This document shows, in pieces, positions 26,724 to 34,858 of a stretch of 58,775 bases of DNA. The first letter of the stretch is position 1. Each line of letters starts with the position of its first letter. The stretch spans positions 1-58,775 of the forward strand of contig CALIEI010000004.1 in assembly GCA_938022165.1 (NCBI GenBank). Direction: 5' to 3'. Both the position numbers and the translations under genes were made by a program. The notes beneath the pieces are model-generated. The model saw only the letters and a list, made by a program, of their open reading frames with translations. It was not told the origin of the DNA and did not search any database. Source of the DNA: an uncultured Saprospiraceae bacterium (GTDB lineage: Bacteria > Bacteroidota > Bacteroidia > Chitinophagales > Saprospiraceae).

Positions 26724-29700
26724 ATGGCATTTAAAAAGAATACGAAAGGTCAACACACAAATTTTAAAGCGATCACAATTAGCTTATCGTCTCCTGATGA
26801 TATCCTAGAAAGATCGTTTGGAGAAGTGCTTAAGCCTGAAACCATTAATTATAGATCTTATAAACCTGAAAGAGACGGATTATTCTGTGAAAGAATTTTC
26901 GGTCCTGTAAAGGATTATGAATGTTATTGTGGAAAGTATAAGCGAATAAGATATAAGGGTATTGTCTGTGATAGATGTGGTGTAGAGGTTACCGAGAAGA
27001 AGGTAAGAAGAGAACGAATGGGCCATATCAAACTAGTTGTACCAGTTGTACACATTTGGTTTTTCAAATCACTTCCTAACAAGATAGGGTATCTACTAGG
27101 TATCGCTTCTAAGAAATTGGAAACAATAATCTACTACGAAAGATATGTTGTTATACAACCAGGTGTCAAAGAGGATATTGAGCTAAAAACGCTTCTTACT
27201 GAAGAGGAATACTTAGAAATCTTAGAGACACTTCCAGCGGATAACCAAATGTTGGAAGATGATGATCCAAATAAGTTCATCGCTAAGATGGGTGCTGACG
27301 CAGTTAGGGATTTGCTTATGCGTATTGATTTAGATCAATTAAGCAAAGATTTAAGATTACAAGCATTAACTGAAACTTCACAGCAAAGAAAATCTGAGGC
27401 TTTAAATAGACTTAGAGTAGTGGAAGCTTTCAGAGATGGACAATCAAGAATTGAAAATAAACCAGAATGGGCTATTATTCAATATCTACCAGTTGTTCCA
27501 CCAGAGCTTAGACCTTTAGTACCTCTTGATGGGGGTAGGTTTGCAAGTTCAGATTTGAACGATTTATATCGTAGAGTAATCATTAGAAATAATCGTCTGA
27601 AGAGACTATTGGAGATTAAAGCTCCGGAAGTAATCTTAAGAAACGAGAAGAGAATGCTGCAAGAAGCAGTGGATTCACTTTTTGATAACTCTAGAAAATC
27701 TAATGCGGTAAAAGCAGAGGGTGGTAGAGCATTGAAATCTTTAAGTGATGTACTTAAAGGTAAGCAGGGTAGATTTAGACAAAACCTTTTGGGTAAGCGT
27801 GTTGATTACTCAGGTCGTTCTGTTATTGTAGTAGGCCCTAGTCTTAAATTGCATGAGTGCGGTATTCCTAAGCAAATGGCGGCGGAATTGTTCAAGCCTT
27901 TTGTGATTAGAAAACTTATTGAAAGAGGTATTGTAAAGACAGTAAAGTCTGCAAAGAAATTAGTAGATCGTAAAGATCCAGTGATATGGGAGATTCTTGA
28001 AAATATATTGAAAGGACACCCAGTGCTATTGAATAGAGCACCAACGCTTCACAGATTGTCAATTCAGGCTTTCCAGCCAAGATTGATTGAAGGTAAGGCG
28101 ATCCAGTTACACCCATTAGTATGTGGTGCATTTAACGCGGATTTTGATGGTGATCAAATGGCAGTGCACGTACCGCTTAGCCAAGGGGCAATACTAGAAG
28201 CACAAGTATTGATGCTTTCAGCACATAATATGTTGAATCCGCAAAACGGTTCTCCTATTACATTGCCTTCACAGGATATGGTCTTGGGTTTATATTATTT
28301 GACAAAGAGTAGAACTCAAGATAAGAAGCCAACACATTATTACTCAGCTGAAGAAGTTATCATCGCTTACAACGAAAAAGCATTGGACTTGCATTCAAAT
28401 GTTATCGTTAAGGCCTTGGTAGAGAATGAAGAGGGTGAGTTAGTGATGGACAGAGTAGAGACAACAGTTGGTAGAGTAATCTTCAATAAAGAGATTCCAG
28501 AGAATGTACCTTATTGCAATATGGTTTTGACTAAGAAAAACCTGAAGGTGATTATCATGGATATCATTGAAAGAACAAATTTCTCAGTTACGGCCAGCTT
28601 CTTGGATCATATCAAGGATATGGGATTCTATTGGTCATTCAAAGGAGGTTTATCTTTCAACCTTGGAGATTTGATTACTCCATCTAATAAGAAATCTACA
28701 CTTGAAGAAGCACAATCTTCTGTTGAAGAAGTTTGGGATAACTATGAGTTAGGTCTTATTACTGGTAATGAGAGATATAATCAAGTAATTGACAAGTGGA
28801 CATTTGCGGATAATCAAATTACAACTAAGTTGATGGAGGAGCTTGCTTCTCACAAAGATGGATTCAACTCAGTATATATGATGCTTCACTCTGGGGCTCG
28901 TGGATCGAAGCAGCAGATTAAGCAGCTTTGTGGATTGAGAGGGCTAATGGCAAAACCAAGAAAATCTGGTGATACCGGTGGAGCAATTATTGAAAATCCA
29001 ATTCTTTCTAACTTCTTGCAAGGACTATCAGTACTTGAATACTTTATCTCTACTCACGGTGCACGTAAAGGTCTTGCAGATACAGCATTGAAGACTGCCG
29101 ATGCAGGTTACTTGACTAGAAGATTAGTGGATGTAGCTCAAGATGTTGTTATTCTACAAACGGATTGTAACACGCTAAGAGGAAATGCAACTACTTCTTT
29201 GAAGGAAAATGACAAAGAAATAGTATCTCTTGCAGATAGAATCGAAGGTCGTTTCGCATTAAATGATATTGTTCATCCTATAACAGATGAAATCATAGTT
29301 CCTGCTGCTGAATATATAGATGTTAAAACAGCTAAGTATATTGAAGAAGTTGGAATTGAAGAAGTAGTGATAAGATCAGTACTTACTTGTGAAACTAAAA
29401 GAGGTGTTTGTACTAAGTGCTATGGTAAGAACCTTGCTACTGGTAGAATAACTGAGATAGGTGATGCTGTAGGTATTATCGCTGCTCAGTCAATTGGTGA
29501 GCCGGGTACACAGCTTACTCTTCGTACTTTCCACGTTGGGGGTATTGCATCTGTAACAAAGCAAGATTCAGAGCTTTCTTCTAAGTTCTCTGGTAAGGTT
29601 GTTTTTGATGGAATCAATACTGTTGAGAATATAGATGAAGAAGGAAATAAGAATATTATAGTTCTTTCACGTTCTGGTGAATTGAGAATTGTAGATAAAG

Positions 29701-31034
29701 ATTCAGGAAAGGTTTACTCTTCTAGTCATATCAAGTACGGATCTATTCTACATGTAAAAGACGGACAGAAAATAGAGAAAGGTGAAGTACTTACTAGCTG
29801 GGATCCATTTAACGCGGTGATCATTTCTGAGTTTGAAGGTATAGTACAGTTCGAGGATCTTGAAGAAGGTACTACATTCAGAAAAGAATATGATGACCAA
29901 ACAGGGTATTCTGAATTGGTAATTACAGAGACTAGAAAGTCACGTATGGTACCAAAAGTAAAAGTAGTTTCTGCTGATGGGGAAGAATTGAAATCGTACA
30001 ATGTACCGGTAGGAGCATACTTGTCTGTAGAGGCAGGACAGCAAATTAAAACTGGTGAACGAATTGCGAAGATTCCTCGTAAGTTAGGATCTATTGGTGA
30101 TATTACCGGTGGTCTTCCGAGAGTTACAGAGCTTTTCGAAGCGAGAAATCCTTCTAATCCAGCTGTGGTTGCGGAGATAGATGGTGAAGTTTCATTCGGT
30201 AAAATCAAAAGAGGTAACCAAGAGGTTATCGTTGATGCAAAAGATGGTCAACAACGTCGTTATTTGATATCGACTTCTAAGCACATCTTAGTCCAAGATG
30301 GTGATTTCATTAAAGCAGGTACAACCTTATCTGATGGTTCTATTGCGCCACGTGATATATTAAATATTAAAGGACCATTCGCAGTTCAGTACTATCTAGT
30401 AAATGGTGTACAGGAGGTATATCGTTCTCAAGGTATCGGTATTAATGATAAGCACATGGAGGTTATCGTTCGTCAGATGATGAGAAGAGTGCAGATTGTT
30501 GATCCGGGAGATACAATATTCTTAGAAGGTGAAGCAGTTGAAAAGTATGACTTCTTTGAGCAAAATGACTGGATCTTCGACAAAAAATTTGTTACTGAGT
30601 CTGGAGAATCTACTAAGCTATCGGCGGGACAGATTGTGTCTCTAAGACAGCTAAGAGAAGAGAATTCTTTCTTGAAAAGAAATGATAAGAAGTTAGTTCA
30701 ATTTAGAGACGCAGTTCCTGCAACTTCAACTCCAATCTTACAAGGTATCACGAAGTCATCTTTGGGTACGTCAAGTTGGATATCAGCAGCTTCTTTCCAA
30801 GAGACAACTAAAGTACTTAGTACTGCAGCAATAGGTGCGAAACAAGATTACCTATTAGGTCTGAAGGAAAATGTAATTGTTGGTAAGCAGATTCCAGCGG
30901 GTACAGGTATGCGCAGATACAATGATTTGTTTGTTTCTACTCGCGAAATTTATGAAAGAGAGCAAGCTCGTATAGCTGCTGCATATGAAGCGGAAGAAAA
31001 TACCGATCAAGTTGTTGTTGAGACAGAAGAGTAA
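26724..31034 (+). CDS. rpoC: DNA-directed RNA polymerase subunit beta'
   Basis: This 1436-residue protein is the beta' subunit. The N-terminal zinc ribbon has the cysteines of [13 protein letters not shown] and VCDRCGVEV; the clamp helices and lid follow; the catalytic magnesium loop is NADFDGDQM. The second zinc site is seen in [22 protein letters not shown], and the trigger loop/bridge region in [16 protein letters not shown]. The C-terminus ([16 protein letters not shown] then an acidic [14 protein letters not shown]-type tail) is normal for the phylum. It ends the cluster, with a strong terminator 26 bases downstream. Confidence 0.99.
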   Translation: MAFKKNTKGQHTNFKAITISLSSPDDILERSFGEVLKPETINYRSYKPERDGLFCERIFGPVKDYECYCGKYKRIRYKGIVCDRCGVEVTEKKVRRERMGHIKLVVPVVHIWFFKSLPNKIGYLLGIASKKLETIIYYERYVVIQPGVKEDIELKTLLTEEEYLEILETLPADNQMLEDDDPNKFIAKMGADAVRDLLMRIDLDQLSKDLRLQALTETSQQRKSEALNRLRVVEAFRDGQSRIENKPEWAIIQYLPVVPPELRPLVPLDGGRFASSDLNDLYRRVIIRNNRLKRLLEIKAPEVILRNEKRMLQEAVDSLFDNSRKSNAVKAEGGRALKSLSDVLKGKQGRFRQNLLGKRVDYSGRSVIVVGPSLKLHECGIPKQMAAELFKPFVIRKLIERGIVKTVKSAKKLVDRKDPVIWEILENILKGHPVLLNRAPTLHRLSIQAFQPRLIEGKAIQLHPLVCGAFNADFDGDQMAVHVPLSQGAILEAQVLMLSAHNMLNPQNGSPITLPSQDMVLGLYYLTKSRTQDKKPTHYYSAEEVIIAYNEKALDLHSNVIVKALVENEEGELVMDRVETTVGRVIFNKEIPENVPYCNMVLTKKNLKVIIMDIIERTNFSVTASFLDHIKDMGFYWSFKGGLSFNLGDLITPSNKKSTLEEAQSSVEEVWDNYELGLITGNERYNQVIDKWTFADNQITTKLMEELASHKDGFNSVYMMLHSGARGSKQQIKQLCGLRGLMAKPRKSGDTGGAIIENPILSNFLQGLSVLEYFISTHGARKGLADTALKTADAGYLTRRLVDVAQDVVILQTDCNTLRGNATTSLKENDKEIVSLADRIEGRFALNDIVHPITDEIIVPAAEYIDVKTAKYIEEVGIEEVVIRSVLTCETKRGVCTKCYGKNLATGRITEIGDAVGIIAAQSIGEPGTQLTLRTFHVGGIASVTKQDSELSSKFSGKVVFDGINTVENIDEEGNKNIIVLSRSGELRIVDKDSGKVYSSSHIKYGSILHVKDGQKIEKGEVLTSWDPFNAVIISEFEGIVQFEDLEEGTTFRKEYDDQTGYSELVITETRKSRMVPKVKVVSADGEELKSYNVPVGAYLSVEAGQQIKTGERIAKIPRKLGSIGDITGGLPRVTELFEARNPSNPAVVAEIDGEVSFGKIKRGNQEVIVDAKDGQQRRYLISTSKHILVQDGDFIKAGTTLSDGSIAPRDILNIKGPFAVQYYLVNGVQEVYRSQGIGINDKHMEVIVRQMMRRVQIVDPGDTIFLEGEAVEKYDFFEQNDWIFDKKFVTESGESTKLSAGQIVSLRQLREENSFLKRNDKKLVQFRDAVPATSTPILQGITKSSLGTSSWISAASFQETTKVLSTAAIGAKQDYLLGLKENVIVGKQIPAGTGMRRYNDLFVSTREIYEREQARIAAAYEAEENTDQVVVETEE

Positions 31035-31060
31035 TTGAATTATACAATATAAAATTTAAT

Positions 31061-31097
31061 AAAAGGAAACTTCAAGTATTTGGAGTTTCCTTTTTTT
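31061..31097 (+). terminator. Rho-independent terminator after rpoC
   Basis: AAAGGAAACT pairs with AGTTTCCTTT around a small loop, followed by seven T ending at 31097. It closes the tuf-to-rpoC cluster. Confidence 0.9.
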
Positions 31098-31445
31098 ATG
31101 CTTCAATGTTATAAAAAGGAAAATATTGAGGGCTAAAAAAATGCCTAGGGTTTTCATATCTATTTTGATCTATATGATTTTCTGTATGGCGTCCTTAAAC
31201 TACATACACAAGAGTTTAACTATCTAAATGATACATTCTTTACTTTATCGAATTCTACTTTTTTCGGCTTTAATTTTATCAGATAGGTAATATTTTGAGA
31301 CCTAGAGCACTATTTTAGGTCTAAATAATTGTAGAATGCCCTCAAATGGCGTGCTAATACTAGTTTTTGAAGTTACACATATTAAATTTTAACATTTTTT
31401 GTTAACTTGGATGTGCTTCAAAATATTTACTAAGACACTATTGAT
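31098..31445. other. Non-coding gap with one small hairpin
   Basis: This AT-rich gap of about 350 bases has no convincing frame. It holds a 7-bp hairpin AGACCTA/TAGGTCT (31298-31304, 31316-31322). No clear TAnnTTTG box lies before the OmpA gene; a promoter must be here because of the terminator upstream. Confidence 0.5.
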
Positions 31446-32255
31446 ATGATATTAAGACAGATACTTATTCTCATCATTTCTGCACTTGTACTTTTCTTTA
31501 GTCATAGACATATGAGTCAGGAATATTGCCCTACTTGTTGTAGTGAAACGGCAGTTATCGGAAAGGCAACAGCAGGTCCGTTATTGTTTAATTGGAATAG
31601 TGCAGAGACCATTACCAATGAAAAATTTCTAGCGCTTAAATCAGCAATACTATCAGATGGTACTGAAGGTGAGTCTTTAGAAATAACAGGACATTATTTT
31701 GCAGATGAAGTGAATGATACTGAATACGAAAATCTTGGCCTAGCAAGAGCGGTAGCAGTAAGTGAATTACTTAAAGTAGAAAACCCAGATCTTAAATTTA
31801 TTACAAAATCAAAGTTAGTTAGTATGCAAGAAGGAGCTGAGGCTAACACATTTGAAAGTATGTCTTATGCTTGGATATCGAATGAAGATTCATCTAAAGA
31901 AAGGGTAGAAATTGAAGAGACGGGAGATGCTAGAATTCTTTTTCCATTCAACTCTTCTGACAAAATAGATAGCCCAGCGGTTGATAACTACTTAGATTCT
32001 ATTGCTGAAAAACTAAAAGCAAATAAAGAATTAAAAGTCTACATAGTTGGGTATACAGATTCACTTGGGGAACCTGGACCAAATCGCAGACTGTCTGAAA
32101 GAAGAGCTAAAAAGATAAGAGACATATTAAAAAAGAAGGGAGTGGCACATAGTCAGATAGTCCCTTCTGGTCGTGGTGAAGCGGATGCTGTAGCTCCGAA
32201 TACAAGCGAAGCTAGTAGACAACTCAATAGAAGAGTTGAAATAAGTATAAAATAA
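31446..32255 (+). CDS. OmpA-family protein with two OmpA-like domains
   Basis: This 269-residue protein has an N-terminal hydrophobic segment (about 4-20) and then CPTCC, so it is probably exported or anchored in a membrane. The C-terminal domain (about 155-269) is a clear OmpA peptidoglycan-binding domain: ILFPFNSSDKIDSPAVDNYL, then LKVYIVGYTDSLGEPGPNRRLSERRAKKIRDIL and ASRQLNRRVEISIK. The first part (about 42-115) looks like a degenerate copy: PLLFNWNSAETITNEKFLAL and LEITGHYFADEVND then NLGLARAVAVSELL, the same order of strand, helix, strand and helix, but without the key arginines. It starts a two-gene operon with the helix-hairpin-helix gene 34 bases downstream. Confidence 0.82.
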   Translation: MILRQILILIISALVLFFSHRHMSQEYCPTCCSETAVIGKATAGPLLFNWNSAETITNEKFLALKSAILSDGTEGESLEITGHYFADEVNDTEYENLGLARAVAVSELLKVENPDLKFITKSKLVSMQEGAEANTFESMSYAWISNEDSSKERVEIEETGDARILFPFNSSDKIDSPAVDNYLDSIAEKLKANKELKVYIVGYTDSLGEPGPNRRLSERRAKKIRDILKKKGVAHSQIVPSGRGEADAVAPNTSEASRQLNRRVEISIK

Positions 32256-32289
32256 GAATCAAAATTTTAATAAGTAAAAACGTAAGATC

Positions 32290-33531
32290 ATGCATTTTCT
32301 TAATTCTTTGATGTTGATTAGTTGTGAGACCTGGCCATTACTTTGGCTCTTATTTGGAGCTTTAATGTGGTTACTTGGTTGGCTGTTTGGAAGATCAAAA
32401 GTCAGTAAACTTCGTGGAGAGCTTGAAGCGGCAATGCAAAAGAACAAAGCGCTTACTGGAGAAAATCAGCAGTTACATGATGATTTGAAAATTGTAAGAA
32501 GTGATTATGAAAAGACCAATAGGAGATTAATTTCGGCAGAAAATAATCTTGAGGAAAGTAAGGGTAAGCTAAACAATGCACTATCAAAGTATAGAATGAT
32601 AGAGAATGAGAAGAATAATATTTCTTCAGAAAAAGATAAATTAATAGCTGAACGCAATAGTTTGCTTTCTGATAAACAGAGTTGGGAAGATGAAAGGGCA
32701 AAGCTGAAGGAAAATTCTCTTGAAGCAGCAGATGCAAATATTTCGAATAAAGCTATTGCAGATCTTAGGGAGCAATTGGCAGAAACAGAAAGAGCCTTGG
32801 CCGCCTGTGAAGCTTCAAAAATAAAAGAGGATAAAGTCTCATTTGTTCCACCTCCTCCTCCAGCAGGGGGAGCCGGTATAAACCAGTTGGTTTCAGATAC
32901 AGGTGACATGGGAGATATAGGCCATAAGCCTTCAGGTAAATCTGAAAGCGGAATGGGTAAACATTTCGATAAAACAAATTTGCAAATTATAGAAGGTGTA
33001 GGCCCAAAGATTGAATCTATATTAAAAGGAGCAGGATATACAAACTGGCAAAAATTGGCTGATGCTTCGGATTCAGAATTGCAAAAAGTGCTTGATGATG
33101 CTGGTCCGAGATACCGTATGCATAATCCTACATTGTGGTCGAATCAAGCTAGATATGCGGCAAGTGGAAACTGGGATGGCCTTATTAAATATCAAAAAGA
33201 TATAGATGGGGATGCTGCAAACCCAAATTCAAAAGCCGAAAAATTATATTTCAAAGCAATGGGCTTTTCCGCTGCTAAACCTGATGACTTAAAAGTTGTA
33301 GAAGGTATAGGACCAAAAATTGAAAGCCTTTTGAAAAATGCAGGAATAAAGAATTGGAACGTATTAGCTCAAACTGATGTAAGCAAATTACAGGATATTC
33401 TTACTTCGGCTGGAGATAGATACAGATTGGCAGATCCAGGAACTTGGCCTAAGCAAGCAGAGTTGGCTTCCTCAGGAAAGTGGACGGAGTTGAAGGAGTA
33501 TCAAGATTTTCTTTCGGGAGGTAAGGCCTAA
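32290..33531 (+). CDS. Membrane-anchored coiled-coil protein with two helix-hairpin-helix repeats
   Basis: This 413-residue protein has one membrane segment (about 13-35, tryptophan- and leucine-rich), a long coiled coil (about 38-180, e.g. KLRGELEAAMQKNKALTGENQ), a short proline/glycine linker, then two repeats of about 75 residues. Each repeat has an HhH-like start (LQIIEGVGPKIESILKGAG near 236 and LKVVEGIGPKIESLLKNAG near 337) followed by W-x-x-LA-x-x-D, AG-x-RY and P-x-x-W-x-x-QA-x-x-A-S-G-x-W. The HhH part resembles COG3743 (often labelled H3TH, 5' nuclease-like), but no nuclease residues can be claimed. Its OmpA-family neighbour suggests a cell-envelope scaffold. Both the function and the side of the membrane are unknown. 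Confidence 0.8.
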   Translation: MHFLNSLMLISCETWPLLWLLFGALMWLLGWLFGRSKVSKLRGELEAAMQKNKALTGENQQLHDDLKIVRSDYEKTNRRLISAENNLEESKGKLNNALSKYRMIENEKNNISSEKDKLIAERNSLLSDKQSWEDERAKLKENSLEAADANISNKAIADLREQLAETERALAACEASKIKEDKVSFVPPPPPAGGAGINQLVSDTGDMGDIGHKPSGKSESGMGKHFDKTNLQIIEGVGPKIESILKGAGYTNWQKLADASDSELQKVLDDAGPRYRMHNPTLWSNQARYAASGNWDGLIKYQKDIDGDAANPNSKAEKLYFKAMGFSAAKPDDLKVVEGIGPKIESLLKNAGIKNWNVLAQTDVSKLQDILTSAGDRYRLADPGTWPKQAELASSGKWTELKEYQDFLSGGKA

Positions 33532-33549
33532 AGAGTGGAATCAATGTTT

Positions 33550-33590
33550 GTAAAAAATGGGAATGATACTTTATCGTTCCCATTTTTTAC
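33550..33590. terminator. Bidirectional terminator between convergent genes
   Basis: GTAAAAAATGGGAA (33550-33563) pairs perfectly with TTCCCATTTTTTAC (33577-33590) over 14 bp. The T/A runs on both sides allow use from either direction. The right arm also encodes the last residues of the minus-strand DUF1801 protein, whose stop codon (33571-33573) lies in the loop. Confidence 0.85.
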
Positions 33591-33981
33591 TTTTTGCTAT
33601 CAGTTTTTTTAGGATTGGAATTTTTATGTCCGACAATTTCTTGATGCATAAGCAACCTTTTCCATTTTTATGGGGGCCTAGTTTATCAAGTAAGGGTTCT
33701 ACAGTAAGATCAAACATGAGATAGATAGAAAGGTGAGCTTTACCCGGTGAAAAACCAACTGTGAACCACTCGTACTCTTCTCCATTTTTTCGAGCGTAAG
33801 TATATTTACCAAAACCGATGATACTTACTCCCCAGATTTTTGGTTCTACATTCGTTATCTCTTTCATGAGTTGAAGTAGCACTTTACTGTCTTCCTTGCG
33901 TTGTTTGTGTTTTACATTCTCAATAAATGCACTTACATCTTTATCTGTTTCTGTATTGACAAGCGTTTTCTTTTTAGCCAT
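33571..33981 (-). CDS. DUF1801 (YdhG-like) domain protein
   Basis: This 136-residue soluble protein matches the DUF1801/YdhG fold over its full length. Marks are VSAFIENVKHKQRKEDSKVLLQLMKEITNVEPKIWG at the start, then GVSIIGFGKYTYARKNGEEYEWFTVGFSPGKAHLSIYL, and the C-terminal GKGCLCIKKLSDIKIPILKKLI. The family's biochemical role is not settled. It is a single-gene unit convergent with the HhH gene. A hairpin-chain island separates its start from the end of ribE. Confidence 0.88.
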   Translation of the reverse strand: MAKKKTLVNTETDKDVSAFIENVKHKQRKEDSKVLLQLMKEITNVEPKIWGVSIIGFGKYTYARKNGEEYEWFTVGFSPGKAHLSIYLMFDLTVEPLLDKLGPHKNGKGCLCIKKLSDIKIPILKKLIAKSKKWER

Positions 33982-34059
33982 TTTACTTTATTTTAATTCT
34001 CTAAAATATTGTTTTTCAGGTCAACTAATGTTTCGGATGAGCTATTTCGGTCTTACTCT

Positions 34060-34256
34060 TACTCGTCAAACTGGCGGCGTGGCGTAAAGCCTAAGCCCTG
34101 CAAACCGGAGGTGCGTAGGGGCAAGTGGTGGAAGTGGTATCGCTATGGGCGGATATGCGCGAGGGCAGCGATATGAACGTACGACACGACCACTGACAAT
34201 GCGCTACTACGACCTTAGGAGTAGTAGTGTATAGGCATGTGGATGACCCCAGAACA
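34060..34256 (-). repeat. Hairpin-chain island, copy 3
   Basis: The island starts about 10 bases after the ribE stop, in ribE's sense orientation. Stems: ATCGCT/AGCGAT (34139-34144, 34167-34172) and CTACTAC/GTAGTAG (34204-34210, 34221-34227). The ATCGCT stem is framed by GGTGGAAGTGGT (34127-34138) and GAACGTACGAC (34175-34185); the island at 42320 has the same two linkers around a different hairpin. GC-rich against AT-rich surroundings; no protein encoded. Confidence 0.75.
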
Positions 34257-34264
34257 GTATTTGT

Positions 34265-34858
34265 CTATTTCATATATAAGGCGGCATGCTTGGCAATGTA
34301 CTTCCCTATAATATCAAACTCTAAGTTGACCAACTGATCAGGAACGATGTCCTTGAAAGTAGTGTGCTCATAAGTGTAAGGAATGATTGCGACGCTGAAC
34401 TGTTGCTCATCGGGATTAACAACAGTGAGACTTACTCCATTGATACATATACTACCTTTGTCTACTAGTAAAGATTCTGCATCTTGCTTGTTTGCAAAGG
34501 TGAAAATCCAGCTGCCGTTTTCTTCATTCACTGAGATACAATGGGTCACAGTGTCTACATGTCCTTGGACAAGATGGCCGTCTAGTCTCGCATTGGCAGA
34601 CATAGCTCTTTCAAGGTTGACATGTTGGCCAATTTTTAATTTTCCAATATTTGATCGATCGAGCGTTTCTTTAATTGCGGTTACCGTATGGCTGTTTTCA
34701 TCTTGATGAACTACCGTCAAGCATACACCATTATGGGCAAGTGATTGGTCAATTTTAAGTTCTTTAGAAATTTTAGACTTGATCTTGAAATCAAGATTTG
34801 TTCCATCTACTTTAATGTCAATTACTTCACCTAAGTCTTCAATAATCCCTGTAAACAT
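34265..34858 (-). CDS. ribE: Riboflavin synthase alpha chain
   Basis: This 197-residue protein is riboflavin synthase, which dismutates two 6,7-dimethyl-8-ribityllumazine molecules into riboflavin and a pyrimidine. It has the two tandem lumazine-binding barrels of the family: MFTGIIEDLGEV with NGVCLTVV in the first, and QGHVDTVT with NGVSLTVV and the IIPYTYEHTTF motif in the second. The start codon directly follows the stop of the upstream T9SS cargo gene (TAAATG), so translation is probably coupled. No other rib genes are near. Confidence 0.96.
   Translation of the reverse strand: MFTGIIEDLGEVIDIKVDGTNLDFKIKSKISKELKIDQSLAHNGVCLTVVHQDENSHTVTAIKETLDRSNIGKLKIGQHVNLERAMSANARLDGHLVQGHVDTVTHCISVNEENGSWIFTFANKQDAESLLVDKGSICINGVSLTVVNPDEQQFSVAIIPYTYEHTTFKDIVPDQLVNLEFDIIGKYIAKHAALYMK

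Noticed and set aside
32453-32977. Antisense frames opposite the coiled-coil gene
   Set aside because: They are shadows of the lysine/glutamate-rich coiled coil, with no initiation context.
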